Part shown: positions 56,424 to 64,000 of the stretch, piece after piece
Layout: each line of letters starts with the position of its first letter
How positions within the stretch are numbered: the first letter of the stretch is position 1
From: Dipteris shenzhenensis
Taxonomy: Eukaryota; Polypodiophyta; Polypodiopsida; Gleicheniales
Reading direction: 5' to 3' (one strand)
DNA: 64,000 bases
NCBI GenBank assembly: GCA_047967505.1
Contig: CM106540.1
Notes under the pieces: generated by a model
Database searches by the model: none
What the model was told of the DNA's origin: nothing
Seen by the model: the letters and a program-made list of their open reading frames with translations, nothing else
Position numbers and translations under genes: made by a program

Positions 56424-57053
56424 ATGGCTCAGGTGATCATTTTTTATGATATATCATGCAGTCGTCGTTGAGGATCTCGTTAATATCAAGTGAGCTCAGG
56501 GCGCCGGGTTTTTCGAGAAACGACAAGCACGTTAGACTCTTAAGCGCGTGCCTGACGCCGTTCTCCCTTACATCTTTCGAAGAGTTTACTCGAGTCTCAA
56601 TCCAGGAATACCAATTCTCGATCTCCGTGTCTAATACTTCTTTGGGGCCTTCTATCTTCTGTCATAACAGATCGTGGAGATAAAGGTTTGGATGGATTGT
56701 AAAGGCTGTCAGCGCAAAGTTTTCGAATCTGTGAAGTGCATGAAAGGTATTTCCAAAGGCTTGTTACTCGATCTTAAATGTTTGGAATACACCGTCGATT
56801 TGAAAGCCTTGAAAAGAATTAAAATTGCGTCGTTAAATTACTTTGATTGCTTGCAGGAGTTCACAGCGTAGATGCGAGTATGGAAAATGGGAAATTAACT
56901 GTAACAGGCGAGGTGGAACCCAAAAAAGTATTGAAGAAGGTTAAAAGGGTGAAGGCCCATGCAGAATTCTGGCCTTCTCCTCAACAAACCGAAACTGTCT
57001 ACCCACCTCAGTACTTCAGTGACGAAAATCCGAATAGCTGCTCCATTTTGTAG
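56424..57053 (+). CDS. HIPP: Heavy-metal-associated isoprenylated plant protein (HIPP), three exons
   Basis: Predicted exons are 56424-56432, 56671-56746 and 56857-57053, giving 93 residues. Exon 1 is only ATG GCT CAG (MAQ). Intron 1 (238 bases) is CAG/GTGATC to TAACAG/ATC. Intron 2 (110 bases) is AAAG/GTATTT to TTGCAG/GAG, in phase 1. The protein is one HMA domain: VEIKVWMDCKGC holds the MxCxxC metal site, VHSVDASMENGKLTVTGEV is the second half, and a tail with YFSDENPNSCSIL ends in the CaaX box CSIL for lipid attachment. HIPPs bind metals such as Cd, Zn or Cu and act near membranes or the nucleus in metal and stress responses. Exon 1 is so short that the start needs transcript support, but both junctions restore the exact family sequence. 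No lesion is seen, so it is probably functional. Confidence 0.9.
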
Positions 57054-57242
57054 GATTCCCAGTATTATTATGGCCAGTGAGGCTTTGTTAATGGTTTGTC
57101 ACATATCAGGTATGTTCTTGTACAGAGGTCTTCTCTCACATATGAGGTTGCAAGTATACACTCGCAACAACGAAGACACACTTCTCTGTCCAAACTAGTA
57201 TGATGTTGTGTTTCTCAACAATGTACATACATCTCCTTAGTG

Positions 57243-57248
57243 AATAAA
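57243..57248 (+). terminator. Polyadenylation signal candidate for HIPP
   Basis: AATAAA 190 bases after the stop codon, in AT-rich sequence. Confidence 0.5.
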
Positions 57249-57288
57249 AAACAAAGAATCCTCCTATCTGCATTATATTTAAATAAGA

Positions 57289-57452
57289 AGCAGTTTTTCA
57301 ACAGAGTTTTTCAACAGAACTTTTAAAAGTAACCTGTCCTGCGAAAATACAAAATGTATTCAACATATGATGTTGTAAAGCAGTTTTTCAATGGAACTTT
57401 TAAAATTAACCTGTCCAATGAAAATACAAAATGTATTCAATATATGATGTCA
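57289..57452 (+). repeat. ~90-bp imperfect tandem duplication
   Basis: AGCAGTTTTTCAA...ACAAAATGTATTCAA is present at 57289 and 57379. The first copy has an extra internal CAGAGTTTTTCAA. Confidence 0.75.
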
Positions 57453-58578
57453 TATATGTGTTGAAAGAGAGTGTGTGTGCCATGAAGAATGTAAACTAGA
57501 AAATTGAGAATGATTGGATGAGCAAGACACTTTTGAGGGTAGTTGGAAGCTTCAATGTGAGGAAGATGCAAAGCATGCTCCGACCATATAATTATTTTAA
57601 ACTTTTTTTTACTAGCAACATTCAGTCACCTTTGAAGATGAAAGAACATTTAAAGGATGAAAGCTAAACTCTACTGAGAATACTAAAAGATAAGCCCATC
57701 CACAGTCCCTCAATTTGATCAAGTCCTATAATTTCTAGAGGACTGCTGACAAGATTGGATGCCTAAGCTTATGTTTGAGCACTTAGCCCCAACCACCCTT
57801 CATTGCCCTACATCCATGTATCATTTAATTAGTTTGCATATTTTTCAAGCCTTCTCACTTTAATCCATGTATCATCCATGTTGGTATTTCTATGATTAGG
57901 CATAGTAGAAGTATGTTTTGGTAGAAATCAAACAATGGGCTCGGTTGTAGGCTAACGCCTTTGGAAGAGGTAATGAGGCAAAGTCACAAAGGGTGCATCT
58001 CAAATATGTAACATTAAGGTGTGTGTTTAGCAGTGGGGTTTTCTCATCAAGGATATTTGTTGAATTCTTAATACATAAAGGGCTTTATTCTCCATAAGCA
58101 AAAAAATCAACGTTTAATTAGGGGAAACAAATCTAAGGACATGTCCCTAGATTTGTCCTTACCCCTTGAATGCATGTTCCCAAAGCTTATCAAAACAAGA
58201 TCATAGTTCAAATCTTTAGCAAAGTCACATTTTGAGTCGTTTCATTTGCTACAACTTTTTAAAATCATCTATAGTCAATTTTCTATCTGATATTTTTAGA
58301 GAGAACTTAAAATACCTTCAATCTGACACATTTTACTTCTTTGACATACTCTAGAGCTGAAATATTCTAAGAATTAACCTTGATCAAGAAAGTAGAGAGC
58401 AATTTTTGAATCCCCAAGGGGTGGCATTCAAGTTCCAACCAAAGCACAAAGGGAAGGACAATCGAAAGACTGAAGTGCAGACACCTTGCTATGAAGAATG
58501 AGTCTAAAGATTGAAGGGATCAAATAGATGCGAAGGCACAATCCAACCAAATGTAACTAAAGAATTATTATTGAGAGA
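57453..58578. other. Unassigned AT-rich sequence
   Basis: No frame or repeat of note. Confidence 0.4.
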
Positions 58579-59325
58579 CATTAGAAAAAAAGGGAGCTCA
58601 TTTTGGGGCCTTTTAGAAGAGAGAGAAAATAGGCTCTCAACCAATCAGGAGTGGGCCAACGTAACGTTGAAAATTCAACAAAAGAAGATGAAAATAAGAA
58701 AAAGAAATAGTACTATATGTTCGTAGAAGCATGTCACATTAATGAGGTGATCTAATTTGAATCTTTTAAAAAATTATTTTCTATGCAAAATTTGGTGATT
58801 CTGACACCGCAGACGCGTCCGGAATGGCCCAAAACCCCAAAAACGGCACTGGAAATATTAGAATCGGACATCCGGAGACCCGGAAACGACCAAAAAAGGT
58901 CGAAAAGTGAGATTTGCAGCAAAACGCGATTTGGCAAGGTGCCAAAAAAAGCCGAAAAGTGAGATTTGCAGCAAAACGCGATTTGGCACCTTGCCAAATC
59001 GCGTTTTGCTGCAAATCTCACTTTTCGTCCTTTTTTGGCCGTTTCCGGGACTCCGGATGTCCGATTCCAGTGTTTCCAGTGCCGTTTTTGGGGTTTTGGG
59101 CCATTCCGGTCGCGTCTGCGGTGTCAGAATCACCAAATTCTACACAAAAAAGTGTTGCTCTTATATGAACATTGAATGTAAAGCATGTGAAAGAATATAT
59201 TTATTCCTTTTCACACTGACATTTCTCACGCAAGTATCCATATTTTCTTGCTTTTGTAGAGAGAAAAAAGAGAAAATAGTGAATTTCTTACAGGGCCCCA
59301 AAATGAGCTCCCTTTTTTCCTAATG
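58579..59325. mobile_element. MITE-like element with terminal inverted repeats and a central hairpin
   Basis: The ends are about 34-bp inverted repeats: CATTAGAAAAAAAGGGAGCT at 58579 and its reverse ending at 59325 (CTCCCTTTTTTCCTAATG), each going on into TCATTTTGGGGCC. Inside, about 58785-59150 forms a near-perfect palindrome centred near 58990 with arms of 160-200 bp (TTTGGTGATTCTGACACCGC against its reverse). The left arm also holds a direct repeat of GTGAGATTTGCAGCAAAACG. All short frames here are by-products. No target-site duplication was found. A transcript would fold into a long hairpin. Confidence 0.75.
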
Positions 59326-59349
59326 ATCTAGGAAAGAGCAAAGGAAGGA

Positions 59350-59465
59350 TAAAAGAACACACACACATACACACACACGTGCATGAACACATGCACACAC
59401 ACACACACACATGTACACGTGCGCACACATAGTGAGAGAGAGAGAGAGAGGCACACACACATCAG
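59350..59465. repeat. (AC)n and (AG)n compound microsatellite
   Basis: ACACACACAC runs broken by CGTGCATG, then AGAGAGAGAG, just outside the duplicated block at 59480. Confidence 0.9.
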
Positions 59466-59479
59466 TACATGGATGTGGG

Positions 59480-61190
59480 TCATTGTTTGCTTGGGTGTAG
59501 CCATTTTTTGTGAGGTTCAGGGAATTTTTTGTATATAGGTATCTTGCATGACCCATAACTTATGCACTGCTAACGGAATCTGGCAAACTTTGTCTTCAAG
59601 TTGTAGTACACATTCCAAACTTGAACATCAGACCAAAAAATTATGGAATAACAATTTGGAACAAGACTAGTAAAGCATAACATTGTTAAGTGCTATGTTG
59701 CATGTGAAATATGCATCCTAAAGAGTATAGGAAATAGCAATTTATTCAAAAACATCAAAATTTTCTTCTGTACATATATGCAACTAAGTAATAATTCAAA
59801 AGTACACTAGGTGAGCTTCAACCTCAACCCAAGTACACACCTAAATGAGAACATTAGGTATAGATTAATGGGCCTCCAATGTTGTACTAAAGTTATGCAT
59901 ACCCATTTGAGAGCACGCTCCATAACTCTCTCTTTTTTGTTGAAAACCAAAACGGATTAAAAACTTGGAATCCAAACTAGTGGGACTAGTTTGGAAAACC
60001 AAAATGGATTGAAAACTTGGAATCCAAACTAGTAGGACTAGTGCATGGTGGTCTTATTAAAACATTGATAGTTGTTGGTATTGGTATATAGATTCACCCT
60101 AGAATGGAAGAAGTTGGAAATGTGCAATTTATGCATGTGCAAAGATCTTTTAATAAATCCAACACTATATATAATTTTGAATTGTTTCTTTTTCCATACA
60201 CTTGCTTGCTATATGGCTCATAAGCATGCCAAAGGTCATTGCACTTCATAATACACAACATCAAACCCGATAGCATGCCTTTTGGCTTGTTTGTGTTTTG
60301 AAGCATTTTAGGCCACATTGCACTTGTTTGGATATCCAATTCTGCTGGCATGTATTGTCAGAGGGGGGAAACCCGGCAACTAAAAATTTTGCTACTCCCG
60401 TAAATTTCAAATTTTCACACCTCTTGCCCATCATATCTTGGAATATTAAGTACGTGCAACCTACCCTGCCCTACAACCCACACACACCTTGACGTGACCT
60501 TACGCAGACTTTGGTTTGGCATTGTCATCTTTCGAGTAAGTTGTCTTCTATTCTTTGCTTGCATCACAAGCTAGCTTCTCTCTATTTTGGAGGGTCTATT
60601 TTGGTGGTTCACTGATCGTCTCCATGGTGTCAATGGCAACATGTAGCTCGCCATGGCTTACAAGAGAAGTAGAAAGAGGCTACAAGATAGAAAAGCTGAA
60701 AGGTTTGGTCAAAGCACAAGGAACAAATTACGGGTCGAGGAAATCAATGGCACGGTATCAAAACGGCAATAGAGGACACTTTTGCAATTTTTGTGAAGGA
60801 AGAAACAACGGGAAGAAAGAAGAATTCTTGCAGAGCAATAGTAGGAAGCAGTTGCAGATGCATACATTTGATTATTGCCATCGTTGCGAAGAACACGAGA
60901 TATGGTGTCACGATTGGTGGGAGAATTCGAGGCAGCAACATCAGCTTCAGGTCAATACCAATCTCGAGTCTTCAAAAGCTTTAGCCTGCACCCCAAATAT
61001 CATAGAGTAACAACCCTACCAACACCTCACGAGATGCATGCCCAAGAGGCGATGCTCTCTAACCTAAGAAATGGCCAACAGAAACTAAAAGGAGTGCACA
61101 TCTTAGATCAACTAGCTGCAAAAAGGGCAACATTAGCTATGGTGATGTCCCTGAAACAAATGAGAAATATCTTGGGCACACAGTGTCAAA
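59480..61190 (+). repeat. Large dispersed duplication, copy 2 (inverted relative to 14545-16490)
   Basis: Colinear with the reverse complement of copy 1, but without the ~260-bp insertion found there. The best frame runs 60624-61008 (MVSMATCSSPWLTREVERGY, then HFCNFCEG and YCHRCEEHEIWCHDWW, rich in Cys and His). A second frame, VTTLPTPHEMHAQEAML...KGVHILDQLAAKRATLAM, overlaps in another phase. Similar peptides appear in copy 1 with stops. The original gene is not recognised. Confidence 0.8.
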
Positions 61191-61229
61191 GATCTTGTCA
61201 ATCAGAAGGACCAACATGGCTCTAACGAG

Positions 61230-62280
61230 CGATTGAACACAGACTGGAAGCAATGCATGATCATCTCAATCAGAGAATTCTATGGGCTTCAACAAAACAT
61301 AAGAAAAGGATAGAGAGCCTAAGTGCAAAAGTCATTACTAGATTGGCGACGTTTTGGGATGAAAATACTAGAGTTTCTCCAAATAGAAAGGACATCTATA
61401 AAAAGCGAATGGGATGCAAGGTGTTTAACAAGCACATCATACACATGCTTGATACAACGCAAGTCAGTGGTTGCTATTTTGGAAGGAAATTCATAGAAAA
61501 AATCATATACTCTAAGATGTATTTGATTTTTAACTTCGCTAAATATTATATCATTCCATTGAAATATTGACAATACTATATCATTATATTCAAATATAAA
61601 AGATGTTTTGTTTGATGTAGAGGAAATTAATGGAAACAATCATGTATTCAAAGATGATTTTGAGTTTTTATTTGGCCAATATTATATGATTACATTGAAA
61701 TATTCAATTGCCATGCATTGTGAATCCAAACAATGTGAAATTTCTCAATAAAAAGACGGTATTAAGCACAAACATATTAAATTAAATTGGGAGTACACCA
61801 ACATCATGACAATGGTTTTACATCTTAAAAATCATACTCACAAAACAACTATCCTGCATGGATATCTCTAAGAGAGGGGGATTTCTAATTTTTGAGCAAA
61901 ACCATCTGAGCATTTGAGCGAATTGGATCAGAATGTAGTTTTTTTGTGTCCTCTTTGTGTCAAAGTTTATGAAAACAATCCAAGTGTATGGACCCCTTTT
62001 CTGAATAAAGGGGTCATATTGCTTAAGAAAAGAAATGGATATCCTCATTTCTGACCAAACAAGTTTTCTAACTCTTGAAGTTCATGAAATGAGGCCATGA
62101 TTATGAAACCATTTTGTAAATGAAGGGTCCATATTGCTCAATAAAAGAAGTGGTTATCCTTGTAAACTAATAAACCACAACAACCAATAACCAAAAAACA
62201 AATCTTGAAGTTGCTAGACTCCTTTTTTGATTAAAAGGGATGTATAGTCCACACAAAAAAAAAAAGATTACGTTTGAACT
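61230..62280. other. Unassigned AT-rich sequence
   Basis: A 105-codon plus-strand frame (61253-61570) has no recognised motif. No gene called. Confidence 0.4.
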
Positions 62281-62284
62281 TAGC

Positions 62285-63540
62285 GAAATCCAGTATTCTG
62301 CATCTTTGTTACACTAGTTTAATTTTAAGTCAAAATATTTTCCACTCATAGTTTTCTAATTATTCTATATTGACAATTTGAATATGTTTCCAACCTACAT
62401 CACTACAAATGAAGATATGATTTATCACGTAAAAGACACGTTCAAAGTTTTGTGATTGTAAAATCATCCTACAAGGCGTCCCATCACAATTATCACAATT
62501 ATCAAGTATCAAGTATAGAAATAGCCCAAAGTTTCCATAAGGAGTAATGAAAAAGACTCCAAAACATTATTTTGGTGGTTCAAAATCTCCATTGCAAAAA
62601 GTATTATTATAATAGTCCTTTCAAATTTTGTTCAACATCATGAAGGTGTGCAATCTGCAAAAACCAGGCCTTGAGCATGCAAGATAATGCTGTGAAGATC
62701 TCTTTTGTACTCAAGTTAGCTTGGTGACCAAAAATATTGTCTTTTCTATCCATATAAGTAATATGTAAATAATATAGCCCAATTTTAAGTCAAATACACT
62801 CACAATATTTTCTATTTTATTATTTGTTGTATATTCCAATACATGTTCATATTATTTCAAATAAGTTTTCAACCTATGCAAATGAAAATGAAGACATGAT
62901 TTATCACATAGAAGACATATTCAAACTTTTGTGATGTAAAATCATCCTTCCAAATGTCCTACCACAATTATCAAGTGGAGAATAATTAGCACACTATCCT
63001 TGTGGTTCAAATTACTCATGGAAAAAAGGATTTCTTATATCCAATCCAAGGTACAAAAGGAAATGCAACAAATATAGCCAAACTTTAAGTCAATATTTTA
63101 CACTCATAGTTTGGTATTTTGCTACTAGATGTGTTGAGTTCATGTTATTTCAAATAAGTTTCCTACAAAGCGTCCTGCCACAATTATCAACAAGTAGAGA
63201 AACAAACCAAAAATTTACACAAGGAGAAATGCAAAAAGTTCAAAATCTTCATGGAAAAAAGGATTATTATAGATATCTTTTCATTTAGTATTCAACATCA
63301 TGAAGGTTCAGTCTTCAAAAAAATAACATTTTTGTGGTTCAAAATCCTCATGGAAAAAGGATTATTATAATAGCCCTTCCATTTTCTGTTGACCATCATG
63401 AAAGTACAGTCTCCAAAAATTAAACCTCAAGGCATGTGGGACAATGCCTGGAATATCTCTTTTTTACTCAAGGTGGCTTGGTGAACAAACATATTATTTC
63501 TGCTATCTAATCCAAGGTATGAAAGGAAGATGTAATAAAT
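62285..63540. repeat. Degenerate tandem blocks of roughly 300-500 bp
   Basis: Blocks starting AATTTTAAGTCAA or ACTTTAAGTCAA occur near 62319, 62776 and 63084. Each is followed by TTTCAAATAAG or a variant, ACCACAATTATCAA, GGATTATTATA and CAACATCATGAAGG. Copies are of unequal length because of deletions. Confidence 0.7.
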
Positions 63541-63998
63541 ATGTTTGCATGGAATATAGGCATCCAATTTGCATGATCATCCAATGAAGTCTTCACAATC
63601 GCAAGAAGGAAATGGAGAAATGTCAACCTTGTATTCAATACCTTTTTGCATTGATCCTTCTGTAGAAACAATGAACTCAGCATGCTCCATGGCCTTCATG
63701 ACTGTTGCATCCTTAACAATGCATTTCATGACCAATGACCTCTGAATTCTATCTTCCATTTCTTTGGAGGTTTTGATTGCTTTGCCATCTCGACACCGAG
63801 GTCGATCTTCATGCAATACTATTGTTTCATCATGGGCATGAATTGGTGAAGCACAACTTGCACCCACCATTGGAGTTGACACTCCTAATATGACAACAAA
63901 CCCCGAGCTTGTCAACCTGGAAATCTCTACACTTGTCAAGGATGTTCCTGATTGAATCTTCCACCTTCCTAGTGATGGTCTTGGAATACGTGTAATGC
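63505..63998 (-). pseudogene. SWIM zinc-finger protein fragment, running off the right edge
   Basis: The minus-strand frame enters from the edge (RIPRPSLGRWKIQSG) and continues GSMQKGIEYKVDISPFPSC to CDCEDFIG, where TGA stops it at 63577-63579. After the stop the same frame reads SCKLDAYIPCKHIYYI. C-x-C...C-x-H is the SWIM zinc finger found in MULE transposases, FAR1-type proteins and related factors. The stop falls where Trp would be natural. It is either a pseudogene or the domain lies across an exon boundary. The N-terminal part is outside the window. Confidence 0.65.
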
Positions 63999-64000
63999 TA

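Noticed and set aside
56456-56683. 75-codon plus-strand frame
   Set aside because: It lies almost wholly inside intron 1 of the HIPP gene and lacks any family resemblance.
58752-59323. Several overlapping frames rich in Phe, Cys and Lys
   Set aside because: They arise from the hairpin arms and mirror each other on the two strands.
1-64000. tRNA or rRNA genes
   Set aside because: No cloverleaf with conserved T-loop words and no rRNA core sequence was noticed by eye. A covariance-model search would be needed to exclude them.

Overview
The window looks like an intergenic, transposon-dense stretch of a land-plant nuclear genome. The evidence is: plant Ty1/Copia and Ty3/Gypsy LTR elements with the initiator-tRNA-Met-type primer site TGGTATCAGAGC; a degenerate plant-type telomere tract (TTTAGGG); fragments of a plant plasma-membrane H+-ATPase gene and of the proteasome subunit gene RPT3; and a heavy-metal-associated isoprenylated plant protein (HIPP) with introns. 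Two decayed DDE-transposase-like families of a kind I associate with animals, oomycetes and non-seed plants make a fern or other seedless plant plausible, but that placement is a guess.

Layout: 1-6351 holds a Copia pol fragment that ends in its LTR inside remains of a second Copia family (called Copia-A here), including a 5'-truncated copy with its 3' LTR. 6433-7360 is a coiled-coil/RING-H2 pseudogene. 7740-11840 is a minus-strand Copia-A copy that has lost pol. 12140-18360 holds minisatellites, a transposase relic and two large dispersed duplications whose second copies lie at 49-53 kb and 59-61 kb. 19073-28996 is a complete Copia-A insertion with near-identical LTRs and a target-site duplication. 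Its leader carries an antisense RPT3 fragment, and its RNase H region is split by a younger gag-only LTR element (25719-28364). 29219-30051 is the degenerate telomere-like tract.

30569-39328 is the most unusual part: two arrays of the perfect palindrome TACCTCGATCGAGGTA enclose a 187-bp satellite (about 19 copies) and an intron-containing, decayed DDE-transposase-like gene. That gene is interrupted by a 694-bp miniature LTR element with only 60 bp between its LTRs. 40-48.5 kb carries an unrecognised ORF, an H+-ATPase fragment with introns, a DUF7869-like transposase relic and a Gypsy relic without reverse transcriptase. 49987-52492 is a non-autonomous LTR element whose empty site is preserved in the paralogous copy at 17.46 kb. 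53043-53884 is a large inverted duplication.

The only gene that looks intact and host-functional is the 93-residue HIPP gene at 56424-57053. The nested gag ORF at 26863-27693 is also intact. The right end holds a hairpin/MITE-like element, a repeat-rich AT stretch and a SWIM zinc-finger gene fragment that runs off the edge. No tRNA, rRNA or CRISPR array was seen. All family assignments come from reading motifs by eye; no database search was run.
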